Shown: piece after piece, positions 52,137-61,567 of the stretch
How positions within the stretch are numbered: position 1 is the first letter of the stretch
How the letters are laid out: each line of letters opens with the position of its first letter
Source of the DNA: Acidobacteriota bacterium
GTDB taxonomy: Bacteria; Acidobacteriota; Terriglobia; Acidiferrales; UBA7541
Assembly (NCBI GenBank): GCA_013289955.1
Contig: JABCYZ010000004.1
Span: forward strand, 62,001 to 126,000
DNA: 64,000 bases
Direction of reading: 5' to 3'
Made by a program: the position numbers and the translations under genes
The notes under the pieces: generated by a model
Told to the model about the DNA's origin: nothing
Seen by the model: only the letters and a program-made list of their open reading frames with translations
The model's database searches: none

Positions 52137-53053
52137 AAGCTATCGAACGGGGCAATGCCGCGGCCGCCGCCGAGCCCTACCGCCCGGAGCTGCTCGCTGA
52201 CGAGGAGCCGCGTTATCTGCGTCGCCAGAAGCCTCTCGAAATTCGCCGTAAGAAATTCGGCGGACGCAGCTGGGCATTCTATCGGCGCGTCTTGGTCTGG
52301 ACCGTTGCCGGCGCGACTGGCATGACCTGTGCGATTGTCGCAGGCCGCTTCCTGCTCTATTCGCCGCAAGTCCTTCTTCTCAAATCCGATCAGATTGATC
52401 TCGCGGGAAACCACATCGTCAGCCGCGAAGCCGTTCTTCAACCTTTCGCGCGCGACCGCAACCGCAGCGTGCTGCGCATTCCTCTTGACACGCGCCGGGC
52501 ACAACTCGAAGAATTGCCCTGGGTCGAATCCGCCAGCGTGCAACGCATCCTGCCGAACCGCATCCGCGTGGAACTAACAGAACGCACGCCGATCGCGTTT
52601 TTGCGCAACGGCAGCGAGCTTGCCCTGATCGATGCCCACGGCGTAATTCTCGGCCGCCCGGAAGGCGAAGATCTCCATTTCCCCATCGTCGCCGGCCTGC
52701 CAGAAAGCATGCCGCGCGAAGAGCGCGAAAAACGCCTCCAGACTTATCAGGAATTCCTGCGAGACGCCGACCTGGTACGCGCCGAATCCTCCGACCGCGT
52801 TAGCGAAGTCGATCTATCAAATGCCAAAGATCTGCGCGTTGTCATGACCGGCCTGGCTTCCGCAACGGATGCGCAAGCCGTAACCATTCACTTCGGTGCA
52901 AGCGATTTCACCGGCAAGTACCGCATGCTCGTCGAAAATTTCGCGCAGTGGCAGGCCAACGCCGGCCACGTGCAGTCCATCGATTTGCAGTATTCACGGC
53001 AGGTAGTCGTAAACGCGGATAACACCGCGAGCGCGGCGAGGCTAAGGAATTAA
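52124..53053 (+). CDS. ftsQ: Cell division protein FtsQ
   Basis: 309-residue bitopic protein: basic cytoplasmic tail, one transmembrane helix (about 64-83), then a POTRA domain (LKSDQIDLAGNHIVSREAVLQ... with LPWVESASVQRILPNRIRVEL) and the FtsQ beta domain (RTPIAFLRNGSELALIDAHGVIL). FtsQ recruits FtsB and FtsL at the septum. The start TTG at 52124 overlaps murB and is preceded by GAGGTG at the right spacing, so it is well supported despite the rare codon. Confidence 0.93.
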   Translation: MERVKAIERGNAAAAAEPYRPELLADEEPRYLRRQKPLEIRRKKFGGRSWAFYRRVLVWTVAGATGMTCAIVAGRFLLYSPQVLLLKSDQIDLAGNHIVSREAVLQPFARDRNRSVLRIPLDTRRAQLEELPWVESASVQRILPNRIRVELTERTPIAFLRNGSELALIDAHGVILGRPEGEDLHFPIVAGLPESMPREEREKRLQTYQEFLRDADLVRAESSDRVSEVDLSNAKDLRVVMTGLASATDAQAVTIHFGASDFTGKYRMLVENFAQWQANAGHVQSIDLQYSRQVVVNADNTASAARLRN

Positions 53054-53110
53054 GGGTAGTCGAGATGTAGGCAGTACAAAATTTTATCGATCCAAGGCGG
53101 GGGCGGCGGT

Positions 53111-54325
53111 TTGGCAAAAAAAGATCGTTACATCATCGGACTGGACGTCGGCAGCACGAAAACATCCGTACTGATCGCTGAAATCGACGGCGAGCAAGTA
53201 AAATTTCTCGCGCTGGGCGCGGCCGAATCCAAAGGTCTACGCAAAGGCCTTATCGTCAATCTCGATTCCACCGTCAGCTCCATTCGCCGCGCCGTTGAAG
53301 AAGCCGAAGGCGTCGCCAACGTCCCCGTGGAGTCCGCCGTAATCGGCGTAGCCGGCGGCCATGTCCGCGGTGTCAACAGCCGCGGCGGCATCACCCTCGG
53401 CAATCGCGCCCGCGACATCGAGCGAGAAGACGTCCGCCGTGCCGTCGATGCCGCCCGCAACATCACGCTCCCCGGAGATCGCGAAGTCCTCCACGTTCTT
53501 CCACATGAATTTACAGTCGATGCCCAGGATGGCATCCGCGACGCCGTAGGCATGGTCGGCCAGCGCCTCGAAGCCAACGTCCATCTCGTCACTTCATCCA
53601 TTGCCGCCACGCAAAATTTGGTTACCGCCGCAAATCGCGCCGGCATACTTGTCAACGACACCGTTCTCGAACCCCTAGCCTCCGCCGAAGCCTGCCTCAC
53701 GCAAGACGAGCGCGACCTCGGCTGCTGCCTCCTCGATATCGGCGGCGGCACCACCGAACTTATCGTCTACGGCGGCGGGGTTGTGCGTCACACCGGTGCT
53801 GTTCCCGTGGGCGGCGATCATTTCACCAATGACCTCGCCGTTGGCCTCCGCACGCCCATCCCGGAAGCCGAAAAAATCAAGCGCCGCCACGGCTGCGCCG
53901 CCTCCTCCTTGCTCCACGAAGACGCCTCGATCGAAATCGCCAGCGTCGGTGATCGCCCCCCGCGCACCATCTTCGCCCGCATGCTCACCGACATCATCGA
54001 GCCGCGCTCCATGGAACTCCTCTCGCTCATCCGCGACGACCTGCAGCGCGCCGGCCTCGACGGTCAAATCCCCGCCGGTTTCATCCTCGCCGGTGGCGGC
54101 GCGCGCCTCAACGGCCTGATCGACCTGTCCGAGCAGTCCTTCCACCTCCCCGTCCGCATAGCGGAGCCCAAAGGTTTGGCTGATCTGCCAGAACAGGTAG
54201 CCCAGCCGGAATATGCAACGGTCGTTGGTCTGGTGGTGTACGGCGCGAAAACGCGGCGCACCGCGTCGCAGCGCTCCGGAAATTTCGTATCCAAATTGAA
54301 GTCCATGTTCGCAGGCGCCTCGTGA
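53111..54325 (+). CDS. ftsA: Cell division protein FtsA
   Basis: Actin-like ATPase that tethers FtsZ to the membrane. The 404 residues begin [25 protein letters not shown], the phosphate-1 motif. They continue with the FtsA-specific subdomain 1C (about 85-165), phosphate-2 [14 protein letters not shown], and the adenosine motif [12 protein letters not shown]. The C-terminal stretch [10 protein letters not shown] is short but fits an amphipathic membrane helix. TTG start at 53111, 57 bases after ftsQ, with a purine-rich ribosome site. Its stop overlaps the longest ftsZ start. Confidence 0.95.
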   Translation: MAKKDRYIIGLDVGSTKTSVLIAEIDGEQVKFLALGAAESKGLRKGLIVNLDSTVSSIRRAVEEAEGVANVPVESAVIGVAGGHVRGVNSRGGITLGNRARDIEREDVRRAVDAARNITLPGDREVLHVLPHEFTVDAQDGIRDAVGMVGQRLEANVHLVTSSIAATQNLVTAANRAGILVNDTVLEPLASAEACLTQDERDLGCCLLDIGGGTTELIVYGGGVVRHTGAVPVGGDHFTNDLAVGLRTPIPEAEKIKRRHGCAASSLLHEDASIEIASVGDRPPRTIFARMLTDIIEPRSMELLSLIRDDLQRAGLDGQIPAGFILAGGGARLNGLIDLSEQSFHLPVRIAEPKGLADLPEQVAQPEYATVVGLVVYGAKTRRTASQRSGNFVSKLKSMFAGAS

Positions 54326-54372
54326 ACCCGCCCGAGCGCAGCGCAGCGAACCTGGAGAAGGCTGAGGGACGC

Positions 54373-55557
54373 ATGACAGCAAAAGAAGCAGGAATACGCA
54401 TGAGCTTCAGCGAAGAGCTGCAGCCCGCAAAAATAAAAGTCATTGGCGTAGGCGGTGGCGGATGCAACGCCATCAACCGTATGATCCGCGCCAAAGTCGA
54501 AGGCGTCGAGTTCATCACCGCCAACACGGACCTGCAAGCGCTCAAGCTTTCGCAGGCGCCGACGAAACTTCAGCTTGGCGCGAAGCTGACGAAAGGACTC
54601 GGCGCGGGAGCAAATCCCGAAGTCGGCCGCAAAGCCGCCCTCGAAGACACCGACAAAATCATCGAAGCCCTCGAAGGCTCGGACATGATTTTCATCACGT
54701 CTGGCCTCGGCGGAGGCACCGGCTCCGGCGCCGCGCCCGTAGTGGCTTCGCTCGCAAGCGAACTCGGCGCGCTCAGCGTCGCTGTCGTCACCAAGCCGTT
54801 CGCCTTCGAAGGCAAACGCCGCATGCTCCAAGCTGAACAGGCATTGCAAGAACTAATCGGCGCGGTGGACACAGTAATCGTGATCCCCAACGAGCGCTTA
54901 ATGGACACTGTCGAGCGCGGCACCAGCTTCTTCGACGCCTTCCGCATCGCCGACGACATCCTTCGCCAGGCAGTGCAAGGCATTTCCGACATCATCACCG
55001 TGCCCGGCATCATCAATCGCGACTTCGCCGACGTAAAAGCCATCATGCACGGCCAGGGCTACGCCGTCATGGGCACAGCCATCGCCACCGGCACAAATCG
55101 CGCCATCGACGCCGCCAACCGCGCCATTTCCAGTCCTCTCCTCGAAGACAATTCCATTCAAGGCGCACAAGGCATCCTCATCAACATTTCCGGGAGCTCC
55201 AGCCTGACGCTGCACGAAGTTCACGAAGCTTCCTCGGTCATCCAAAAAGCGGCCCACGAAAACGCCAACATCATCTTCGGCGCTGTCATGGACGACTCCA
55301 TGAAAGACGCCGTGAAAATCACAGTAATCGCCGCAGGCTTCAAAGAGGCCAACAAGAAAAACATCCCCCAAAAGCCCTCTTTCCTTCCCAAGACCTGGAA
55401 AGCGGGCCGCGAGGTGGAAGAGCCGGTTCCGCAACAGCAAACGTTGCCGAACGTAGTCCATCAAGTTCAACAAAACATCCGCGAGGTAAGCCATGAAGTT
55501 CCCGCGGACGACCTGGACGTCCCGACATTCCTCCGCCGCCAGGCCCAAAAAGCCTAA
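54373..55557 (+). CDS. ftsZ: Cell division GTPase FtsZ
   Basis: Tubulin-like GTPase that forms the Z ring. The 394-residue product contains [24 protein letters not shown], the tubulin signature [19 protein letters not shown] and RNAxDFADVK-type stretch [11 protein letters not shown]. The C-terminal peptide [10 protein letters not shown], which binds FtsA, is present after a short Gln-rich linker. Three starts are possible: GTG 54322 overlapping ftsA, ATG 54373 with GAGGG five bases upstream (chosen), and ATG 54400 with AGGAA. It ends the dcw cluster, before a hairpin terminator. Confidence 0.96.
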   Translation: MTAKEAGIRMSFSEELQPAKIKVIGVGGGGCNAINRMIRAKVEGVEFITANTDLQALKLSQAPTKLQLGAKLTKGLGAGANPEVGRKAALEDTDKIIEALEGSDMIFITSGLGGGTGSGAAPVVASLASELGALSVAVVTKPFAFEGKRRMLQAEQALQELIGAVDTVIVIPNERLMDTVERGTSFFDAFRIADDILRQAVQGISDIITVPGIINRDFADVKAIMHGQGYAVMGTAIATGTNRAIDAANRAISSPLLEDNSIQGAQGILINISGSSSLTLHEVHEASSVIQKAAHENANIIFGAVMDDSMKDAVKITVIAAGFKEANKKNIPQKPSFLPKTWKAGREVEEPVPQQQTLPNVVHQVQQNIREVSHEVPADDLDVPTFLRRQAQKA

Positions 55558-55583
55558 ACGGTTTTGACTTTTCCTGCGAAGTG

Positions 55584-55609
55584 GAAGGGCACAATTCGTC
55601 GTGCCCTTC
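55584..55609 (+). terminator. Hairpin terminator after ftsZ
   Basis: GAAGGGCAC (55584-55592) and GTGCCCTTC (55601-55609) form a perfect 9-bp stem with an 8-base loop 26 bases after the ftsZ stop. The following TTACTTTC is only moderately T-rich. It also lies at the end of the convergent cutC gene and may stop both. Confidence 0.6.
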
Positions 55610-55659
55610 TTACTTTCATCGCAATCAACAAGAGAGCCGAGGGTTCCTCTCGATCCATC

Positions 55660-56361
55660 TCATTCACAATCGCGTAATACGGTTGCTAGTTTCCTTACTT
55701 CTTCCTCAAACGCCCGGATATTAACCGCCGCGTTCCGAACCACGGAACTCAAGCCCGCGTGATACTCAGAAGCCCCCGTTTTCTGTACCACCTCCCGAAT
55801 ATTTCCCGCATGAATCCCACTCCCCGGCAATACGATCAACCGCTCTTCCGCAATGCGCACGAGCTCGCCAAGCACTCCCAGTGCTTCCGGCGCTGTCGGC
55901 CTTCCGCCGGAAGTAAGCAGTCTGGTTGCGCCGGTCGCGATCACGTCCTCGAGAGACCTTCCTAGGTCAACGCATTCATCGAAAGCGCGATGAAAAGTAA
56001 CGGGAAGAAGTCCCGCCCGTTCGACGAGCTGCGCGCTTCGTGCAACATCGATCTCTCCGTCGGCCCTTAGAAAACCCAAAACGACTCCGTCCATCCCGGC
56101 TTCTTTGGCGGCATCGACGTCGTGCCGCATGGCTTCGAACTCGGCCTCGCTGTAAAAAAAACCTCCCCCGCGCGGCCGAACCATCGAGAAAATAGGCAGC
56201 CGCACGCTCCGGCGCGCCGCTTTCAACATATCGTTGCTTGGAGTCGTTCCGCCAACGCGCAAATTGCTGCAAAACTCAATCCGCGAAGCTCCTCCACGTT
56301 CTGCCGCCTTCGCCGCTTCGACGCTTTCCACGCTGATTTCCAGAATGTAGTCGCTTCGCAT
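55660..56361 (-). CDS. cutC: CutC-family protein
   Basis: 233-residue TIM-barrel protein of the CutC family (PF03932), linked historically to copper homeostasis; its real function is unsettled. Motifs: LEISVESVEAAKAAERGG, RIEFCSNLRVGGTTPS, IFSMVRPRGGGFFYSEAE, GVVLGFLRADGEID, TFHRAFDE, and SGGRPTAPEAL with LPGSGIHAGNI. ATG 56361 lies 2 bases after the stop of the UbiA gene, so the two are coupled. A copper-type ATPase lies 6 kb away, but that link is only positional. Confidence 0.92.
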   Translation of the reverse strand: MRSDYILEISVESVEAAKAAERGGASRIEFCSNLRVGGTTPSNDMLKAARRSVRLPIFSMVRPRGGGFFYSEAEFEAMRHDVDAAKEAGMDGVVLGFLRADGEIDVARSAQLVERAGLLPVTFHRAFDECVDLGRSLEDVIATGATRLLTSGGRPTAPEALGVLGELVRIAEERLIVLPGSGIHAGNIREVVQKTGASEYHAGLSSVVRNAAVNIRAFEEEVRKLATVLRDCE

Positions 56362-56363
56362 GC

Positions 56364-57284
56364 TCAAAGCCCCGCGCCGTGCCGCACATGCGTCAGGCTG
56401 CCGTGCGACCAGTTCCAATACATGCCCAGCAAAGCCGCCGCGTTCCAACCCCACATAAAAAGCCGCATTTGCTTTGGGCTATATGGCCGACTCTTCCAGA
56501 TCACCAATGCATCCACGAGAAACCAAACAGCTCCAGACCCAAGAAACCATGCAATCACCAAGTCTCCGAAATAAAAATGAACCAACACCGTCTCCGCGCA
56601 CAAAATCCCCGCAATCAGGAGTTTCGAAGCCTCCCCGCCGATCAGCGCCGCCGTCGTCCGCCGCCCGCTCAAGCTGTCGGGCTCTATGTCCATCACTTCG
56701 CCGAAAATGTGCGAGTGCATTGCGAACATCGCGCCAAACACAAACGTCTGCCACGGAAGCTGCGCCGCTCCGTTCAGCCAGCTGCTCAATACAAAAACCA
56801 GCAAGTAGCTCGCCTGAATCAATACGTCAAACGGAGGATGGCTCTTCCATCCAAAGCGCGGCGCATTATAAATCCCGACCGCCAGCAACAAAGCCGTCAA
56901 CCAAAGCAAGATGCGCGGCCCAAGAAGAAAAAAGAAAATAATCAGAAAGGGAATCTGCGCCACGGCGATCTTCCATCCTAAGGCCGCCAGCTGTTCCGCT
57001 TTTCCGAGCGACCCAAACAAAAACGTTCCCTTGCGCGGATTCAGCCGGTCCGCTTCGGCGTCCGCGATGTCATTCACGCCGTACAAAAGAAATCCCAGCG
57101 GAAACAACACATAGAAAAGCCCCAGCCACAGCGTCTTCGAATGCAGAAAGTCCACACGCCCCAACGGCATCAGATAAAACAACGCCGTCGTGCTCCATAG
57201 CCCCGGCCGCGACACCTGCAAAAGGAAAACGAGTTCAGACGCCCGCGCGTTCTTCACCGGCGGTTCTGCACGGTCCACACTCAA
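56364..57284 (-). CDS. UbiA-family prenyltransferase
   Basis: 306 residues with about eight helices and both Asp-rich motifs of the UbiA superfamily. The first is NDIADAEAD in YGVNDIADAEADRLNP; the second is DIEPD in GEVMDIEPDSLSGRRTTA. These bind the prenyl diphosphate through magnesium. Such enzymes attach polyprenyl chains to aromatic rings or other acceptors (menaquinone, heme, carotenoid or archaeal-type lipids). The acceptor cannot be read from the sequence. It is followed by cutC with 2 bases between. The start shows MSVDRAEPPVKNARASE before the first helix. Confidence 0.88.
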   Translation of the reverse strand: MSVDRAEPPVKNARASELVFLLQVSRPGLWSTTALFYLMPLGRVDFLHSKTLWLGLFYVLFPLGFLLYGVNDIADAEADRLNPRKGTFLFGSLGKAEQLAALGWKIAVAQIPFLIIFFFLLGPRILLWLTALLLAVGIYNAPRFGWKSHPPFDVLIQASYLLVFVLSSWLNGAAQLPWQTFVFGAMFAMHSHIFGEVMDIEPDSLSGRRTTAALIGGEASKLLIAGILCAETVLVHFYFGDLVIAWFLGSGAVWFLVDALVIWKSRPYSPKQMRLFMWGWNAAALLGMYWNWSHGSLTHVRHGAGL

Positions 57285-57494
57285 AGCTGGCAGGCTCGGA
57301 TCCAGAGTCGCTTCTCCTCATCCTGGTAGCGATCACCGCCGGAAAGTATGGAATGGAATCCCTTTCAGGAGACTATAGAAAACAATTTCTTCACAGCTGG
57401 CCTTTGGCCAGAGCTACCAAAGGGATACGATGGCACCCATTCCGCGATCCCCGCCATCGACAGCCGCTTGCCTGATTTTTGTACCGCCAAACGG

Positions 57495-57522
57495 TTGTAC
57501 TCTCTAATGCTTGTGGTACCCT
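57495..57522 (+). promoter_or_regulatory. Candidate promoter of the sugar-binding lipoprotein gene
   Basis: TTGTAC (57495-57500) and TACCCT (57517-57522) are 16 bases apart, about 70 bases before the gene. The matches are partial. The remainder of the 310-base gap at 57285-57594 shows nothing else recognisable. Confidence 0.3.
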
Positions 57523-57594
57523 CTTGCGCCAGGAACTTCGGGTCTCTAATTTCTGTCGATCCCGAGCCGCTACTTTGTGCAAAGGAGACCTTTC

Positions 57595-58590
57595 ATGAAA
57601 CTCCATTCCAAAAGCATCTTGGGTCCGGCTCTCATTCTGGGTGCAACTCTCGCTGCCTGCCAGGAGCCCTACCACCAGAAGGAAGAGCAATACTATTTGA
57701 TTTCCGCGAACATCAACTTGCCTTACTGGCAGGAAGCCGAGGCGGGCTTGCGCGACGCCGCCACCGGCATGGGCGTCAAAGCCGAAATGGACGGCCCCAC
57801 CACTCTTTCCCCACAGGAAGAGCTCGACGCTTTCCAAAAAGCCGTCGCCCTCCATCCCGCCGGCATTCTTATTTCCGTAGCAAGCCAGCAGCTTCTCAAG
57901 CCCGCGATTGACAGCGCCGTTCTCCAGGGGATCCCCATTATCTGCATTGATGCCGACGCGCCCGATTCACACCGCATTATGTTCGTCGGAACCGATAACT
58001 TCCGCGCCGGCCAGGAAAGCGGCAAGCGCATGGCCGATATTCTCAAGGGACAAGGTCAGGTCGTCATCATCAGCATTCCCGGACAGCTCAACTTGGACGA
58101 ACGCGTCCGCGGCGTCACCGACGCTCTCAAGAAATACCCAGGCATTAAAATTGCCCAGACCATGGACGACAAAGGGGATGCCCGAAACGCCAACGACGGC
58201 ATTTCTGCGCTCCTTGTAAAGAAGGAAAAGGTTGACGGCGTGATTTGTCTCGAGGCCTCCGGAGGTTCGGGCGTCGCCGAAGCCCTGCACCGCCTGGACC
58301 TTACCGGTAAGATCGCCATCGTGTCTTTCGACAAGGATCCAGAAACACTCGACGCTATCGAAAAAGGTTGGATCAACGCGACAATCGTGCAGAAGCCCTA
58401 CATCATGGCCTACTACGGTCTAAAGTTTGCCGACGACCTGCACCACAACGCCGTACACGAATTCAAAGACTGGCGCACGGCACCAGCCGCTCCCATGCCA
58501 GCCTGGGTCGACACCGGCACAGCCACAGTGGAGAAGAGCAACCTGTCCACATTCCGGGAAGCCCTAGCCGCCCACCCGAAACCTTTGTAG
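57595..58590 (+). CDS. Periplasmic sugar-binding lipoprotein (Peripla_BP_4 type)
   Basis: 331 residues. The signal peptide ends in a lipobox (LAAC, C22), so the mature protein is a lipoprotein. The body is a type I periplasmic binding fold like ribose- or xylose-binding proteins: YYLISANINLPYWQEAEAG, GILISVASQQLLKPAIDSAV, IPIICIDADAPDS, FVGTDNFRAGQESGKRMAD, and IVSFDKDPETLDAIEKGWINATIVQKPY. No ABC permease or ATPase gene is nearby, so it is an orphan in this window. ATG 57595 has a strong AAAGGAG site. The ligand is unknown, presumably a sugar or autoinducer-like molecule. Confidence 0.9.
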   Translation: MKLHSKSILGPALILGATLAACQEPYHQKEEQYYLISANINLPYWQEAEAGLRDAATGMGVKAEMDGPTTLSPQEELDAFQKAVALHPAGILISVASQQLLKPAIDSAVLQGIPIICIDADAPDSHRIMFVGTDNFRAGQESGKRMADILKGQGQVVIISIPGQLNLDERVRGVTDALKKYPGIKIAQTMDDKGDARNANDGISALLVKKEKVDGVICLEASGGSGVAEALHRLDLTGKIAIVSFDKDPETLDAIEKGWINATIVQKPYIMAYYGLKFADDLHHNAVHEFKDWRTAPAAPMPAWVDTGTATVEKSNLSTFREALAAHPKPL

Positions 58591-58765
58591 AAGTTAAATG
58601 CCTTCAGCCCGTAGGGGCACGGCATGTTTGCCTTGACCTTCGAGTAGATTGTGCCCGCTTGCGGCCTGTGACCACTGAGGAACGCGAACTACTGAGTCCC
58701 GCATCAGATTGCGTCTAGCGGTTTTGAGTGTGGGAGCTCTGGAGAGCTTATGGGTCCCTTGAAAT

Positions 58766-59317
58766 CTAAACCCATCCAAGCGACGCAAACGTCGTAATCG
58801 AAGCACACCCGAGCGCCACGCCTAGCACCATCCCTGCCAGCACGTCGCTTAGAAAATGCATTCCCAGCACAATCCGGGAAACTGCAATGCTAATCGCCAA
58901 AAAAAACAGCGCACCCTCGAGCGAAGGATAAAAGTAACTCACTACGAGCGCGACCGAAAACGCCGTCATGGTGTGCCCGGAAGGAAACGAAAACCTGTCA
59001 GGAGGCAAGACCTTCGACCAGCAATGCGGTTCCAAGTGGCAAGGCCGCGGGCGCTGGCTGAGTCTTTTCAATGCCTTGAACACAAATATGCCGAAAACCG
59101 CCGCGGCCCCGGCCGCCCCAATTGCGGCAAATTTCTGCGGCCCTCCATCGATCAACAGCATGATCCCCAGCCCATACCACAGCCAGCCATCGCCCATCCG
59201 TGTCGCCAGGATCATCCACAAACGCACCCACCGGGGCGCTCGCCAGCGGTTCATCCGCCGCATTACGCGGTAATCGCGCCGTTCGATGAATCCCCAAACA
59301 GTGCGTGTGACAGCCAT
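58766..59317 (-). CDS. PAP2-superfamily lipid phosphatase
   Basis: 183-residue membrane phosphatase. The three PAP2 motifs are present: KALKRLSQRPRP, FPSGHTM and SRIVLGMHFLSD, with about five helices around them. Members dephosphorylate phosphatidate, phosphatidylglycerophosphate or undecaprenyl pyrophosphate. The specific substrate is not fixed by the sequence. The gene follows the PHP-domain gene after 14 bases and is likely co-transcribed with it. ATG 59317. Confidence 0.9.
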   Translation of the reverse strand: MAVTRTVWGFIERRDYRVMRRMNRWRAPRWVRLWMILATRMGDGWLWYGLGIMLLIDGGPQKFAAIGAAGAAAVFGIFVFKALKRLSQRPRPCHLEPHCWSKVLPPDRFSFPSGHTMTAFSVALVVSYFYPSLEGALFFLAISIAVSRIVLGMHFLSDVLAGMVLGVALGCASITTFASLGWV

Positions 59318-59331
59318 GGTATTTAGCCCAT

Positions 59332-60282
59332 CTAGCCCCAGTTGGCCTCGAAGCTAGAATCCATATCCCAAAACATCCGTTGCCGCTTTTCGCCCCGCTC
59401 GAGCGCCGCTGACCACTTTTCGCAGAAGCGGATCTCATTCGCCCAGTGGCCTGCCGTAAACGCGAGAACGAGCGGCGAAAGCGGCATAAGTGCCAGGGTC
59501 CACGGCTTTTCCATCCACAAAGCCCACACGATCCGGAAGACATCTCCGGTCAATTTGCCGCAACTTCCGTGCGCCCCGTGAACCTGTCCCCTACCGGCTC
59601 GCAGCCCAGAGATGAACTCCTCTGCCGTACGCGCGCCAGGAACCTCTGTGTATGTCCTCCCCACACCGGCAATCGTGTGCGAATCGCTCCCCCCCACTGC
59701 GATCTTACCCAGCCGCGATGCCAGCCGTGCGGCACTCTCGTTCGCCTTCGGCCACATCTGCCCGTTCCGCGTCTCAAACGCCGGCACATAGGAAGCAAAC
59801 CAGCAGAAGTCCTCCTCCAGCCTGCGGCCCGTCAGACCGGAGAAAACATGGTTCACGCTGAAAAATAGCTTCTTTTCCGTGAGGTACATCATCAAGGAAA
59901 TGAAGTCTTTACGCCGCCGTTGAATCTCAACGTGGTCGCGTTCGGTGATTCCGTAGACTCCCAGGTGCATCTCGGTTCCCCCCGGCATCGTCACGGTCGC
60001 TTCCTCGCTCAGGAAGAAATCGGGGTGTTTCCGCAACGCCTCGCCAGCGTCAATGGAGTCATGGTCGGATAAGGTTACGATGGACATGCCAAGCTGCTTC
60101 AGCCGGGCGTAAACTTCCGCTGGTTGGTTGTACGACTCGCGGCAGATCCGGCTCAGAAAGGGAGTGTTGCACATGCCTGATGCGATCGAGTGAACGTGTA
60201 GGTCGCAGCGCATGAAACTATTGTGAATTGGGGATATGAACAGGCCATGAAGAGGTCGCGAATTGTAGATGAATGTGTCCAT
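59332..60282 (-). CDS. PHP-domain phosphoesterase
   Basis: 316 residues. The PHP metal site is visible as DLHVHS near the start, then LSDHDSIDAGEAL, a later VNHVF and GGSDSHTIAG. Such domains hydrolyse phosphoesters with a trinuclear metal centre. The C-terminal part includes two hydrophobic stretches (about 245-275), suggesting membrane association. ATG 60282 was chosen because AAGGAG lies five bases upstream; a later ATG at 60213 begins right at the DLHVHS motif but has no ribosome site. It is divergent from the glycosyltransferase gene, 94 bases apart. The substrate is unknown. Confidence 0.86.
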   Translation of the reverse strand: MDTFIYNSRPLHGLFISPIHNSFMRCDLHVHSIASGMCNTPFLSRICRESYNQPAEVYARLKQLGMSIVTLSDHDSIDAGEALRKHPDFFLSEEATVTMPGGTEMHLGVYGITERDHVEIQRRRKDFISLMMYLTEKKLFFSVNHVFSGLTGRRLEEDFCWFASYVPAFETRNGQMWPKANESAARLASRLGKIAVGGSDSHTIAGVGRTYTEVPGARTAEEFISGLRAGRGQVHGAHGSCGKLTGDVFRIVWALWMEKPWTLALMPLSPLVLAFTAGHWANEIRFCEKWSAALERGEKRQRMFWDMDSSFEANWG

Positions 60283-60364
60283 GGAACTCCTTGAACACAT
60301 TGGACTTCCAAAGTTATCCACATGGCATGGAGCATGCTCTTGTTGCAGGTCGAGAATCACATGG

Positions 60365-60376
60365 CAGAATCTCGCC
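60365..60376 (+). promoter_or_regulatory. -10-like box directly before the GT28 start
   Basis: CAGAAT (60365-60370) is followed by CTCGCC and the ATG at 60377. TTGCAG lies 16 bases upstream of the box (60343-60348). No Shine-Dalgarno is present. AATCTCGC also precedes the GTG at 24021. Confidence 0.35.
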
Positions 60377-61567
60377 ATGAAGAAAATTCACGTTGTGTTC
60401 CACGACGGCGGAGGTGGACACCGTAACGCCGCCGTCGCCCTTCAGACCATCGCGGACCTGCAGGGTCGTGACTGGAAAGTGGAACTTGTGCAATTCCAGG
60501 ATTTGACCGACCGCCTCGACGTACTTCGCAAACTCACCGGCATCCGCATCCAGCAGCAATACAACATCATGCTCCAGAACGGCTGGACCCTTGGCAGCAA
60601 GTATCTCTTGCGGGTGCTGCAGCTTACGATTCGCCTCTTCCATGGCCCGATGGTGCGCCTTCTCGAGGAATTCTGGCGCGAACATCCTGCCGATCTGCTT
60701 GTGTCCGTCATTCCACATTTCAATCGCGAACTCTCGGAAAGTTGGACTGCCGTGTACCCCGGTCGTCCGTTTGTCACCCTCATTACGGATCTGGCGGACT
60801 ATCCGCCGCGTTTCTGGATCGAGCCTATCGAGGAGCAATATGTGATTGCCGGCACGGAACGGGCGGTTGAGCAAGCCCGCGCCTTTGGCCACGATAATGC
60901 CCATATTTTTCATGTATCTGGGATGATTTTGCGGCCCGACTTTTATGCAGAAGAGGTTGTCGACCGGGTGGCCCTCCGTAAAGAAATGGGGCTGCGGCCG
61001 GATCTGCCGACAGCCATTGTTTTGTTCGGAGGACACGGCTCCAAAGTGATGCTGGATTTAACCGAACGATTAAACACAGCGGATCTTCCACTCCAACTGA
61101 TGCTGATCTGCGGCCGCAACGAAGAGCTAGCCGCCAAGTTCCGCGGCAGAAAATGGGACATGCCCGTTCAGGTAGTTGGTTTTACCAAGGAGATTCACAA
61201 ACTCATGTGCGCCGCCGATTTCCTGATTGGCAAGCCGGGCCCGGGCAGCATCGCCGAAGCCATGGTTCGCAAGCTTCCCGTTCTGATCGAATGCAACTCA
61301 TGGACTCTGCCGCAGGAGCGCTACAACGCCGAGTGGGTCAGCGAAAAGCGCGTCGGCATCGTCCTAGACAGCTTCAAGGAAATCGTGGAAGGCGTCCGCA
61401 AAATGCTCGAACCGTCGAGGCTCGCGGAATTTCGCAGAAATGTAGAGGCTCTCGACAATCGCGCTATCTTTGAGATTCCAGAGATCTTAGCGAAACTTCT
61501 AGGCGAGTCAAGGGAGTCCACTGAGCGCACCGCCGCTCCGCCGATGCACTTGAATGCCCCTGCCTAA
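60377..61567 (+). CDS. GT28-type glycosyltransferase, diacylglycerol galactosyltransferase-like
   Basis: 396 residues. It starts MKKIHVVFHDGGGGHRNAAVAL, a Gly-rich acceptor loop like that of MGDG synthase and MurG. In the C-terminal half it has FGGHGSKVMLDL, then VVGFTKEIHKLMCAADFLIGKPGPGSIAEAM, the nucleotide-sugar binding region. The N-terminal MGDG_synth domain suggests glycosylation of diacylglycerol or a related lipid. The sugar and acceptor are not known. A TTG-started frame to 60269 would add 36 residues antisense to the PHP gene. The divergent PHP and PAP2 genes suggest a shared lipid context, but this is an inference. Confidence 0.85.
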   Translation: MKKIHVVFHDGGGGHRNAAVALQTIADLQGRDWKVELVQFQDLTDRLDVLRKLTGIRIQQQYNIMLQNGWTLGSKYLLRVLQLTIRLFHGPMVRLLEEFWREHPADLLVSVIPHFNRELSESWTAVYPGRPFVTLITDLADYPPRFWIEPIEEQYVIAGTERAVEQARAFGHDNAHIFHVSGMILRPDFYAEEVVDRVALRKEMGLRPDLPTAIVLFGGHGSKVMLDLTERLNTADLPLQLMLICGRNEELAAKFRGRKWDMPVQVVGFTKEIHKLMCAADFLIGKPGPGSIAEAMVRKLPVLIECNSWTLPQERYNAEWVSEKRVGIVLDSFKEIVEGVRKMLEPSRLAEFRRNVEALDNRAIFEIPEILAKLLGESRESTERTAAPPMHLNAPA

